Positions 53,605 through 61,248 of a DNA stretch of 64,000 nt are shown in pieces. Position 1 is the stretch's first letter. Every line of letters starts with the position of its first letter. The stretch spans positions 1 through 64,000 of the forward strand of contig JBAYVD010000004.1 of assembly GCA_041674745.1 (NCBI GenBank), given 5' to 3'. The notes beneath the pieces were generated by a model. It was given only the letters and a program-made list of their open reading frames with translations. It was not told the origin of the DNA and made no database searches. This DNA comes from UBA2040 sp041674745. GTDB lineage: Bacteria > Bacteroidota > Bacteroidia > Flavobacteriales_D > Crocinitomicaceae. The translations under genes were made by a program, and so were the position numbers.

Positions 53605-53789
53605 ATTGAAATACGTAGTATTTTCAATTTCCCCAAGCATTATCATTGCTTTACAGAAAACAAAGATTCATTTCATGGAAAAATGAAAATGAATAGAATG
53701 CTACTTACTTTTCAAAATAATTAATGATTAAGTTTTTCCAATTGTCAATAAAAATCATTTAATTCACAACTTAATTAAACGTAACCACC

Positions 53790-54224
53790 ATGAAAAAAAT
53801 CACTGTATTTGTATTATTAACCCTCGTTTTATGTATTTCTAACGCGTGTAAAAAAGAAGGCTGCATCAGCAGTGACGCGGAAAATTATAATAGCGAAGCC
53901 AAAAAAGACGATGGATCCTGCACCTATAAAGGAAACTTAGTCATGTGGTTTGACGCGAACAAAACCATCGAATACTCTGCTACGGGAACTTCTACCTTGT
54001 CTTTTTATTTGAATAGTGAATTAGTAGGCACTCTCGCTTTAACTGATTTTTTGACGAGTACGCCTCTTTGTGGTGGTGCGCAGGCAATTACCGTACAGCG
54101 AGATTTAGGAGGTTCTTCCAGCGCAAATTATAGTTTACAAATCAAAGGTTCCTCGAATCAAGTGTTGGACAATTATACGGTCACAATAAAAGCGAAGAAG
54201 TGTACCTCGTTTCTTTTGAATTAA
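53790..54224 (+). CDS. Small lipoprotein, paralogue 2 of the tandem pair
   Basis: A 144-residue lipoprotein (LCISNACKKEG) with the same plan as the gene at 53173: GCISSDAENYNSEAKKDDG then SCTYKG, and a beta domain in which GNLVMWFDANKT, LDNYTVTIKAKKC and FLL at the end match the first copy, including both Cys of the late pair. Middle parts differ, so the duplication is not recent. The 185-bp gap before it holds AT-rich sequence with nothing recognisable. Confidence 0.83.
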   Translation: MKKITVFVLLTLVLCISNACKKEGCISSDAENYNSEAKKDDGSCTYKGNLVMWFDANKTIEYSATGTSTLSFYLNSELVGTLALTDFLTSTPLCGGAQAITVQRDLGGSSSANYSLQIKGSSNQVLDNYTVTIKAKKCTSFLLN

Positions 54225-54319
54225 TGAATTAAAAACGTTGGGGTATTGGTCCATTGAAAAACCAAGCGACAGCGTAGGGAAGGAACCTCCGACCTGAATT
54301 CACAAAAGTAAGGACATAA

Positions 54320-54347
54320 AAAAAAGCATCATGAAAATGATGCTTTT
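54320..54347 (-). terminator. Terminator of the original tRNA-Val gene
   Basis: On the minus strand AAGCATCAT/ATGATGCTT with a four-base loop is followed by eight T, directly after the tRNA-Val 3' end. It belongs to the chromosome side of the junction. Confidence 0.85.
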
Positions 54348-54348
54348 G

Positions 54349-54406
54349 TGGGAGTTGAGGGATTCGAACCCCCGACCCTCTGCTTGTAAGGCAGATGCTC
54401 TAAACC
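54349..54406 (-). pseudogene. tRNA-Val(UAC) 3' fragment; probable att site of an integrated island
   Basis: Read on the minus strand, the sequence runs from the D loop (GGTTTAGAGC) through the anticodon arm (loop CTTACAA, anticodon TAC), variable loop and T arm (GGGGGTTCGAATCCCTC) to the acceptor 3' strand AACTCCC and discriminator A. The acceptor 5' strand and the first half of the D arm are missing; the expected GGGAGTT is not upstream. A 3' tRNA fragment with the gene's terminator at one border is the standard product of integration into a tRNA gene. Confidence 0.86.
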
Positions 54407-54601
54407 TTAATTTCCTTGCTCCATGGGCTTTTCATAGCTTGTGCAATTAAAATTTGCAGGTGAATTGACAATAAAAGACTTGGTTTATATTCTTTGAATT
54501 GAAACTTTAGTTAATGAATTACGTTAAATAAATTATATTTATTATTGTAACAACAATGTGATAATTTTTTGAGTCAACTACTACTAAAACAAAAAAAATC
54601 A

Positions 54602-55030
54602 ATGACTTACAAATATCAGGAAAAATTAAAGGATCTGAGTTGTGAATGTCCTCAAGAGGATTTACTAAAACCTTTTAAAGGAAAAGCATATAGGTTTGTC
54701 CATGAAGATGAAAATCATGTAAATAATTTCTTACCTGTACTTATGATATCACCATCTAGAATTGAGGATTTTGAGGAGTGTTCCAAAAAATGTATCGGCT
54801 ATGGATTGTCGTTATATGATGATTTTAATAAAGCTGAAAAAAAACTAATTTCGCATTTAAATAGAAAGCCTCTATTGGCGGATGTTTTGGGGAATTGTGT
54901 AGCTGAGGGCAATTTAACCCCTTCAGATGGTAAAGCAAGTGAAATTGATTCAAATGGTCACTTTACTTTTCATGAAAGTGCTGAAAGTAATATCAAAGTA
55001 CAATTCACACATTTGAAAAAAGTTATATAG
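54602..55030 (+). CDS. Hypothetical protein, first gene of an orphan two-gene module
   Basis: I do not recognise this 142-residue protein. It has no signal or membrane segment; four Cys fall in CECPQ and ECSKKCIGYG. The middle (YRFVHEDENHVNNFLPVLMI, DDFNKAEKKLISHL) resembles a small alpha/beta domain. I start at ATG 54602; the frame back to TTG 54569 has no support. Its stop (TAG) shares its G with the GTG start of the next gene, so the two proteins are made in coupled fashion. A TTGTAACAA palindrome lies 49 bases upstream of the ATG. It is the first gene inside the island. Confidence 0.75.
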   Translation: MTYKYQEKLKDLSCECPQEDLLKPFKGKAYRFVHEDENHVNNFLPVLMISPSRIEDFEECSKKCIGYGLSLYDDFNKAEKKLISHLNRKPLLADVLGNCVAEGNLTPSDGKASEIDSNGHFTFHESAESNIKVQFTHLKKVI

Positions 55031-56379
55031 TGAAGATTGAATTAAAACATATTAAAGGAATAAAAATCCATCAAATGCCAATTGAGATTGATTTAATTGG
55101 TCATTTAATATATTATGAAGGTCCTTTAATGAGTGTTTATTGTGACCAAGACAGGAATGCATATATTTTGGATTGGGTTGAAAAAGATGAAACAAAAAAC
55201 AGATGGCTTCTTTATCAGATAGAAAAGTATATGTTAGCCGACTATATATTTGGTAAGGCAACTCATTTTCAACTCATTAATAATCCTGTGAATGACTTAA
55301 TTTATGTTTTAGATAAAGATAGACAGGGTAATATAGAAAATTGTATTATTTGCACCTCAAGAGGTTTGCCATATGATTATCTGCCAGCGAATTATTTAAA
55401 ATTTGAACCTGAAGATGCGCAAAATTTGGAAACTGTTGTGCAATACTTTGATTTATCAAATTCTATTAATATTGAAAGTGACAAGGATGTTTTTGACATT
55501 TTAGAAGAAGCGGATAAAACGGATGAAGAGTTAATTAATTTACACATCAAATCTTCAACAAGAAATGTAGGTTATGGTAAAATAAATAGTGCAGTCCTTG
55601 GGAAAGTACTGTCTAGTTATAATAATTTGACTGAGGAAACGGCTCTTAGTTTATTTGATCATAATGGGAAATTACCTAAAGAAGAACGACCAAGAAGGAG
55701 AAAAGGAGAATTAAGAGACATAAAAAAATTAGCAGGATTGGAATTTGTTTATGCTCGTGCTGCATCGTTTAGTGTTTTCCTAAGACCAGTCTCACAAAGA
55801 ACTAACTTGTTTGATGCACAAACAAGTTCGGAAAAAATAGCATCCAAGGTGTTTGAACTTTTTGAAGCAAGTACAAGTCCAGCAAATTTAGGTAAGATTA
55901 AATCTTCTCTAAGTGAGTCAATGCTGAACTCGTACAATCAATTTTTGAAGAATATTGATGACTGTAATATTTCAATCAATTTGCAATATGCAAACCCAAA
56001 TAATAGGGTAGTTTTAAAAAATGAATTAAGTCCAATTAAAGTTAAGCGAATATTAGAGAACCTATCTAAATTGGAATTTGAAAATAAGTTTGAGATAACC
56101 GAGCAGGGTAAATTCATTGCTTTAGATATAACCACATTTGCATTTAAATTTCAAACAGCTGATGATGATGTATACTCTGGGAAATTTTCAAGTGAACTGC
56201 GTGAATATGTGTATGACTATAATTTAAAAAATGAATACAAGGTCCTCATATCAGTTGATCAATCAAAAATATCTGGCAAAAAAACAATTTCAGAAAAAGA
56301 TACAATGCTAAGGTGCTATAAAATTGAAGAATTACCCCCTTTTAATTTGCCTATTTCTAAACCAAAATTATTGGATTAA
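55030..56379 (+). CDS. Hypothetical protein (449 residues), second gene of the orphan module
   Basis: Starts with GTG, sharing one base with the upstream stop. Two parts can be seen: an N-terminal domain (about 1-150; LIYYEGPLMSVYCDQD, then WLLYQIEKYML) that looks a little like DUF6575-type domains, and a larger C-terminal region (about 150-449) with a basic patch PKEERPRRRKGELRD and a mixed alpha/beta end. No catalytic motif is evident. No membrane segment. Position beside a type I restriction operon inside an island makes a defence role possible, but this rests on context only. It converges with the JAB gene, overlapping by 12 bases. Confidence 0.75.
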   Translation: MKIELKHIKGIKIHQMPIEIDLIGHLIYYEGPLMSVYCDQDRNAYILDWVEKDETKNRWLLYQIEKYMLADYIFGKATHFQLINNPVNDLIYVLDKDRQGNIENCIICTSRGLPYDYLPANYLKFEPEDAQNLETVVQYFDLSNSINIESDKDVFDILEEADKTDEELINLHIKSSTRNVGYGKINSAVLGKVLSSYNNLTEETALSLFDHNGKLPKEERPRRRKGELRDIKKLAGLEFVYARAASFSVFLRPVSQRTNLFDAQTSSEKIASKVFELFEASTSPANLGKIKSSLSESMLNSYNQFLKNIDDCNISINLQYANPNNRVVLKNELSPIKVKRILENLSKLEFENKFEITEQGKFIALDITTFAFKFQTADDDVYSGKFSSELREYVYDYNLKNEYKVLISVDQSKISGKKTISEKDTMLRCYKIEELPPFNLPISKPKLLD

Positions 56380-56808
56380 CCCATCCTCAGCAAAACTGAA
56401 ATAACCATTTGAAGTAATTATTAAATGATCTACAACCGCCATTTCTAGCATCTTTCCTGCTTCAAATAGATTTTTTGTGAGTCTTTTATCTTGCTCGCTG
56501 GGTTTAAGATTTCCTGATGGGTGGTTGTGTGCTAAAATTATTGCTGAGGCATTGCATTTAAGTGCCACCGAGAAAATTATCTTGGCATCAGCTATAGTAC
56601 CTGAAACACCTCCTTTGGACAAATTATGAATACCAAGAACTTTATTGGCTCTATTAAGAAGAAGAATTTTAAACTCTTCTTGTAGATCTATGATATCCAT
56701 GTCCCAGTGGGTCATAAATAGCTGATGTGCATCTGAACTGCACGTAATTTTTTCAGTTTGCTTTGATCTGTTAATGTATGAAACTTTGATTTCTGCTATT
56801 CTGTTCAT
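56368..56808 (-). CDS. JAB domain protein (short RadC-like)
   Basis: A 146-residue protein with only the C-terminal JAB/MPN half of RadC: KGGVSGTIADAKIIF, the metal ligands in HNHPSGNL and the Asp of PSEQD, and VVDHLIITSNGYFSF at the end. The helix-hairpin-helix part of chromosomal RadC (9851-10543) is missing. Stand-alone RadC-like JAB proteins are common on mobile elements of Bacteroidota, where their role is unknown. All zinc ligands are present, so it may be active. Confidence 0.9.
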   Translation of the reverse strand: MNRIAEIKVSYINRSKQTEKITCSSDAHQLFMTHWDMDIIDLQEEFKILLLNRANKVLGIHNLSKGGVSGTIADAKIIFSVALKCNASAIILAHNHPSGNLKPSEQDKRLTKNLFEAGKMLEMAVVDHLIITSNGYFSFAEDGLIQ

Positions 56809-56818
56809 GAGTTTAGTT

Positions 56819-56983
56819 TTAAGAGTTACGGTAATGGTTTACGATAAGTACAATGATGATAATTACACCTACTAGGATTGTACCTAAGGTGATGAAAGGT
56901 TGGAGGTACAAAGTGATCACATCCAAAAAGAAAATGAACGCTAAGAATAACGCACCAATAATAAAAGAGATTAAATACTTCAT
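56819..56983 (-). CDS. Small membrane protein
   Basis: A 54-residue protein with two hydrophobic helices (LISFIIGALFLAFIFFLDVI and FITLGTILVGVIIIIVLIV). ATG 56983 is the likely start; the longer frame passes through GC-rich, non-coding-looking sequence. It lies 10 bases before the JAB gene on the same strand. Function unknown. Confidence 0.6.
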   Translation of the reverse strand: MKYLISFIIGALFLAFIFFLDVITLYLQPFITLGTILVGVIIIIVLIVNHYRNS

Positions 56984-57609
56984 GTAATAAAAGTTTAAGA
57001 ATGAATAAAAAAGTTGCGGAGCCGCTGCGAGGTATCTGAGGGGTCCTTGGGCGGGAGTGCGTAGCACGGAGCAAAAGGATATGTTTTGTAGCGTAGCGAA
57101 GAAACACTAGCCCCGAAGATTGGCAGGCGAGCTAAAATTATTAAGCGGATGTAGATTTTTCGCAGAAAAAGATGTATTCATCCGCGAATGAGGAAGATTG
57201 CAGACAAAACAAGTTTAGTGACAAGAGAAGCCATGGTTTGGCGGTAAACTTGTGGTCAAATGATGACGAATACCTTATTTCCTGTTCTACTATAGAATCT
57301 CATTAATCATTTAACAGCTAATGAGAGTCAGCGGAATACAGTCTTGTTCTATTTGTAGAAATTGTCTTGGCATCAGACCTGCCGTTTACCTATTTAACAC
57401 CAATAGCTGGTACATTGAAAAATAAATAAACTTCATTTTTCGCCATCACTTTATTTTGGATGCTGAATCAGATAAATTTTCTCTTGGATTACAACTCATA
57501 GGCAACAAAAGTCACTAAAACGGAGAATAAGTCAAGGTTTTTGTGACAACAAAACTTGTTACAACCTTGATGTTTCGCAGTTGTGGCTAAATTTGCCCTT
57601 GAGATGTAA
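56984..57609. other. Gene-free 626-bp stretch in the island
   Basis: The first 150 bases are markedly GC-richer (GAGCCGCTGCGAGG; GCGTAGCACGGAG; GTAGCGTAGCGAAG) than the rest of the island. An 8-bp perfect inverted repeat CAAGTTTA/TAAACTTG lies at 57210-57217 and 57245-57252. The end holds the palindromic control region described separately. No convincing ORF on either strand. It could include an origin of transfer or a structured RNA, but neither is recognisable. Confidence 0.55.
57533..57595 (+). promoter_or_regulatory. Palindromic operator-like region with a plus-strand promoter
   Basis: Outer arms CAAGGTT (57533-57539) and AACCTTG (57563-57569) enclose two TTGTNACAA palindromes (57541-57549, 57556-57564) with centres 15 bp apart. 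TTG at 57567-57569 and TAAATTTG at 57588-57595 (18-base spacer) make a good Bacteroidota promoter reading right. The genes to the right are on the minus strand, so any transcript would be antisense to them or non-coding. Confidence 0.55.
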
Positions 57610-57858
57610 TCAAAATTCAATTTTAATTAGGAAATGATAATAGTAATAGGCTTTTCCATGAATGTAATAGACCATTTTACCGTCTTTTGATAACATCACA
57701 GCCTGAACAGGGTAGATGAAGCCGTAATCTAAATGTGGAACTTCAGCGACATTTCTTACCTCAAATGGACAAGTAAGTCTTCTCAGTTCACCGTTTAAAG
57801 TTACTATGAGAAGACAATTTGTATCAAAATCAGGAAAATCGCTTTTTTTCAGAGCCAT
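57610..57858 (-). CDS. Hypothetical protein (82 residues)
   Basis: Not recognised. A small soluble protein with a beta-rich look (LLIVTLNGELRRLTCPF, AVMLSKDGKMVYYIHGKAYYYY). Its ATG shares a base with the stop of the gene upstream (TAATG), so the two are translationally coupled. Pairs of small genes like this are common in mobile elements of the phylum. Confidence 0.62.
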   Translation of the reverse strand: MALKKSDFPDFDTNCLLIVTLNGELRRLTCPFEVRNVAEVPHLDYGFIYPVQAVMLSKDGKMVYYIHGKAYYYYHFLIKIEF

Positions 57859-58181
57859 TAGAATATCACATCATCGGCAATCGTAATTGCTTCTGGTTGG
57901 TATTCATAAGTGAAATCAATTTCCACCTCTTCACCATTTTTAGCTATGTATGTGAATGGCTCACAAGGCATTTTGGAGATGACTCCAGGCATTTTTGTGC
58001 CAATCATTTGTTTGGCTACTTCTTCATCAAATGTGCACGGTACAGAAGCATTTTTGGTAGTCGCATAGAACTTGCCAGTTTTCTGACTTTTAGCCATTTC
58101 TACTCCACCTGTAAGGAGTAAAGCAACGAATTTTTCACCATCCGTATTTTCGCGGATAGCATAGTTTGAAATTACAACCAT
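57858..58181 (-). CDS. Hypothetical protein (107 residues)
   Basis: Not recognised. A small soluble beta-rich protein (VVISNYAIRENTDGEKFVAL, KSQKTGKFYATTKNAS) with two Cys (SVPCTFDE and KMPCEPF) and an acidic C terminus. No signal peptide or DNA-binding motif can be seen. Coupled by TAATG to the 82-residue gene that follows. Confidence 0.65.
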   Translation of the reverse strand: MVVISNYAIRENTDGEKFVALLLTGGVEMAKSQKTGKFYATTKNASVPCTFDEEVAKQMIGTKMPGVISKMPCEPFTYIAKNGEEVEIDFTYEYQPEAITIADDVIF

Positions 58182-58532
58182 GATAAGTTAATTTAGTTAT
58201 TTAATAATAATGAACGCGGGGTTTTTCCCCTTCCCAAAGTCATGAAGGGGTGTTATTCTAGTTACTTTACTTCTTGAAATACGCGGAAAATTTTCAGAAA
58301 AAATCCAAAAAAAATAATTCAATGAAAGCGATAGCCCTGAGGTTTAAATCAAATCAATTATATTTACCACTTTACAAGAAAAAAGGACCTTGTACGCACC
58401 ATTTATGAAAAATCGACTTACTATTAAATCACTAAACGGAATAAAGCGTTTTAATCCACACGATTTTAAATAATTGATTGCACTCAAAGTCCCTGTTTAT
58501 AAGGAAAATTTAAAATAATAGAATCATAATAG
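58182..58532. other. 351-bp gap between divergent small genes and hsdM
   Basis: A hairpin CCCCTTC/GAAGGGG lies at 58227-58233 and 58244-58250. TATATTTA (58359-58366) is 7 of 8 to the -7 box but has no -33 partner and is far from hsdM. Otherwise AT-rich with no ORF. The real hsdM promoter is not recognisable. Confidence 0.5.
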
Positions 58533-59993
58533 ATGTTTGAACAATCATTTAAGAATATTGATGATATCCTTCACAAGGATGCAGGCTGTGGAAGTGAATT
58601 GGATTATGTGGAACAAACCTCTTGGGTTTTGTTTCTCAAATACCTTGACGATTTAGAAAAAGACAAAGAAAATGCTGCTTTGTTGTCTGGTGAAGAATAT
58701 AAAAGGCTTATAGAACCCAATTTCCAATGGACTAAATGGGCTGCACCGAAATTAGCGGATGGGAAAATAGACCACAATGCTCAAACAGGAGATGATTTGT
58801 TGGACTTTGTAAACAATGAGTTGTTTCCCTACCTAAAGAAGTTTAAATTAAGCGCTACAGGTGCTGATACCATTGAATATAAAATTGGTGAAATCTTTAG
58901 TGAGTTAAAAAATCGGATTCAATCAGGATACAACTTGCGTGAAGTAGTTGCACTTATTGACCAATTGCGTTTCAGAACCCACGCCGAGCAATTGGAAATG
59001 AGCCACCTTTATGAAGGCAAGATTAAAAACATGGGCAATGCAGGGCGAAACGGTGGAGAATACTACACGCCACGTCCACTAATTAAAACGATTGTAAAGA
59101 TAGTTAACCCTCAAATTGGTGAAACAGTATACGATGGTGCAGTAGGTTCAGCAGGTTTCTTGGTAGAAGCCTTTGATTACATGCGGAACAGCAAGAAACT
59201 TTCAACTGCCGAAATAGAAATATTACAGAAAAAAACATTCTACGGAAAAGAGAAAAAATCCCTAGCCTATATTATTGGCATCATGAATATGATTCTGCAC
59301 GGGGTAGAGGCACCAAATATTGTTCATACCAATACTTTGTCTGAAAATATTGCAGACATACAAGAAAAGGATCGTTACAACGTAGTCTTGGCAAACCCAC
59401 CTTTTGGCGGTAAAGAACGGGCTGAAGTACAAGAGAATTTCCCCATACGCACAGGTGAAACAGCCTCTTTATTCCTGCAGCATTTCATTAAGATTATGAA
59501 GGCAGGTGGAAAAGCCGGTGTGGTAATAAAAAACACTTTTTTAAGCAATACAGATAATGCCTCAATTGCGCTGAGAAAGGAATTGTTAGAGAATTGCAAC
59601 CTCCACACGGTATTGGACTTGCCAGGAGGAACCTTTACGGGTGCAGGGGTAAAAACAGTTGTCTTATTCTTTGATAAAGGGGAAGCAACCAAAAAGGTAT
59701 GGTTTTACACCTTGAATCTTGACCGCAACTTAGGCAAAACCAATGCACTTAACGAAAAGGATTTAGAAGATTTCGTAAAGCTCCAAAAAACTAAAGAAGA
59801 GAGTGAAAATTCTTGGAGCATAAAGGTTAGTGACATTGACCAATCCACCTTTGATCTTTCTGCGAAGAACCCAAATACACCTGAGGATGCTCCTTTGAGG
59901 AAGCCAAAGGATATTCTATATAAAATGGCTGATTTAGATAAAGAAATGTCTTCAATTATGAAGGAATTGAAATTGTTAATTGGAGATGAATAA
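58533..59993 (+). CDS. hsdM: Type I restriction-modification DNA methyltransferase subunit M
   Basis: HsdM adds the N6-adenine methyl mark at the site chosen by HsdS and is part of both methylase and restriction complexes. The 486-residue protein has the HsdM N-terminal helical domain (about 5-140), the SAM motif I as VYDGAVGSAGFLVEAF (about 198-214), motif IV NPPFGG (about 287) and the usual C-terminal region. The motif I variant is also found in other HsdM proteins, so it is not a defect. It overlaps hsdS by eight bases. Confidence 0.95.
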   Translation: MFEQSFKNIDDILHKDAGCGSELDYVEQTSWVLFLKYLDDLEKDKENAALLSGEEYKRLIEPNFQWTKWAAPKLADGKIDHNAQTGDDLLDFVNNELFPYLKKFKLSATGADTIEYKIGEIFSELKNRIQSGYNLREVVALIDQLRFRTHAEQLEMSHLYEGKIKNMGNAGRNGGEYYTPRPLIKTIVKIVNPQIGETVYDGAVGSAGFLVEAFDYMRNSKKLSTAEIEILQKKTFYGKEKKSLAYIIGIMNMILHGVEAPNIVHTNTLSENIADIQEKDRYNVVLANPPFGGKERAEVQENFPIRTGETASLFLQHFIKIMKAGGKAGVVIKNTFLSNTDNASIALRKELLENCNLHTVLDLPGGTFTGAGVKTVVLFFDKGEATKKVWFYTLNLDRNLGKTNALNEKDLEDFVKLQKTKEESENSWSIKVSDIDQSTFDLSAKNPNTPEDAPLRKPKDILYKMADLDKEMSSIMKELKLLIGDE

Positions 59994-61242
59994 GAAAAAA
60001 GTGAGTTTACCCTTTGGTTGGGAAGTAAAACAATTGGCTGAAATTTCAGAATTTCAACGAGGACTTACTTATAGTAGAAATGACACAGCAGATTTCTCTA
60101 ATAATATTGTCTTAAGGGCTACCAACATAAGTCTGGAGAAAAGTTGTCTTATTTTTGATGAATTAAAATATTTGAATGACACTTTTTTTGTTGACGCCAA
60201 GAAAAAGGTAGTTAAGGGAGGTTTATTGATCTGTTTATCAAGTGGAAGTAAGGATCACTTAGGAAAAATAGCTCTTATAGATAAAGATTATGATTATGCG
60301 TTCGGTGGATTTATAGGTCAAATAATCCCCAATAATTCTATCCTTTCAAAATACTTATTTTACAATTTAATTTCGAGTGATTATAAAAAGTACATTTCAG
60401 AATTAACAGATGGAATAAATATTAACAATTTAAAAACTCAAGACCTAAAATCATTTTGTATTGCAACGCCTTCAATTCCGGAACAAAAACAAATAGTCTC
60501 CATCCTTGACAAAGCCTTTGCAGCAATAGACAAAGCAAAAGCTAATGCAGAACAAAATCTAAAAAACGCCAAAGAGCTTTTTGAGAGTTATTTGCAGGAG
60601 GTTTTTGAGAATAAAGGGGATGATTGGGAGGATAAGACTTTGGATGAGGTATGTTCAATTGGAGACGGAAATTATTCTTCAAAATACCCAAAAGCGTCAG
60701 AATTTGTGTCAGAAGGCGTTCCTTTTCTCACGGCCACAAATCTGAAGGAAGGTACAGTGATACCTAAAAAAATGAGGTACATTTCAGAACTTCAACATTC
60801 CACACTCTTGAAAGGTCATGTTAAGGAAGGTGATTTAGTAATTGTTGTCAGAGGAAGTAGCACTGGAAATAACAGTATAGTTCCCAAAGAATATGAAAAT
60901 TCAAATTTAAATTCTCAATTAGCTTTTTTAAGAATTAGAGACAAAAAATTAGTCAATAATAATTATTTGTTCAATGTGTTCAATAGTCCTAATATTCAAA
61001 ATATTGTTCTAAAAACCATTTCAGGTGCTGCACAACCCCAATTACCTAACAACAAGCTTCTCAAAATAAAAATACCAATTCCTTCACTAAAAGATCAAGA
61101 ACAAATAATAAATGAGCTAGAATCCCTTTCATCACAAACAAAAAAACTCCAATTAATTTATTCCCAAAAAATTGACGAGCTGAATGAATTAAAAAAGAGT
61201 ATCTTACAGAAAGCATTTTCAGGTGAGCTAACCACTAACTAA
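59986..61242 (+). CDS. hsdS: Type I restriction-modification specificity subunit S
   Basis: HsdS recognises the bipartite DNA target. The 418-residue protein has two target recognition domains (about 5-150 and 205-355), each followed by a conserved helical spacer: SIPEQKQIVSILDKAFAAID in the middle and SLKDQEQIINELESL near the end, which set the gap between the two half-sites. ATG 59986 is chosen over the TTG six bases upstream. Both domains appear intact, but the target sequence cannot be read from the protein. It overlaps hsdM and is 6 bases before hsdR. Confidence 0.94.
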   Translation: MNKKKVSLPFGWEVKQLAEISEFQRGLTYSRNDTADFSNNIVLRATNISLEKSCLIFDELKYLNDTFFVDAKKKVVKGGLLICLSSGSKDHLGKIALIDKDYDYAFGGFIGQIIPNNSILSKYLFYNLISSDYKKYISELTDGININNLKTQDLKSFCIATPSIPEQKQIVSILDKAFAAIDKAKANAEQNLKNAKELFESYLQEVFENKGDDWEDKTLDEVCSIGDGNYSSKYPKASEFVSEGVPFLTATNLKEGTVIPKKMRYISELQHSTLLKGHVKEGDLVIVVRGSSTGNNSIVPKEYENSNLNSQLAFLRIRDKKLVNNNYLFNVFNSPNIQNIVLKTISGAAQPQLPNNKLLKIKIPIPSLKDQEQIINELESLSSQTKKLQLIYSQKIDELNELKKSILQKAFSGELTTN

Positions 61243-61248
61243 TGTCCC

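Noticed and set aside
54349..54406. Reading the TTGTAAG stretch as a plus-strand tRNA with anticodon TGT (Thr)
   Set aside because: The T-loop consensus GGTTCGAATCC and the terminator are on the minus strand, where the anticodon is TAC (Val).
56826..57107. 93-residue ORF extending upstream of the small membrane protein
   Set aside because: It runs in a different frame through GC-rich sequence; the 54-residue frame with two clear membrane helices is more convincing.
59126..59173. HsdM motif I (YDGAVGSAGF) as an inactive methylase
   Set aside because: The same variant occurs in other HsdM proteins and the catalytic NPPF motif is intact.
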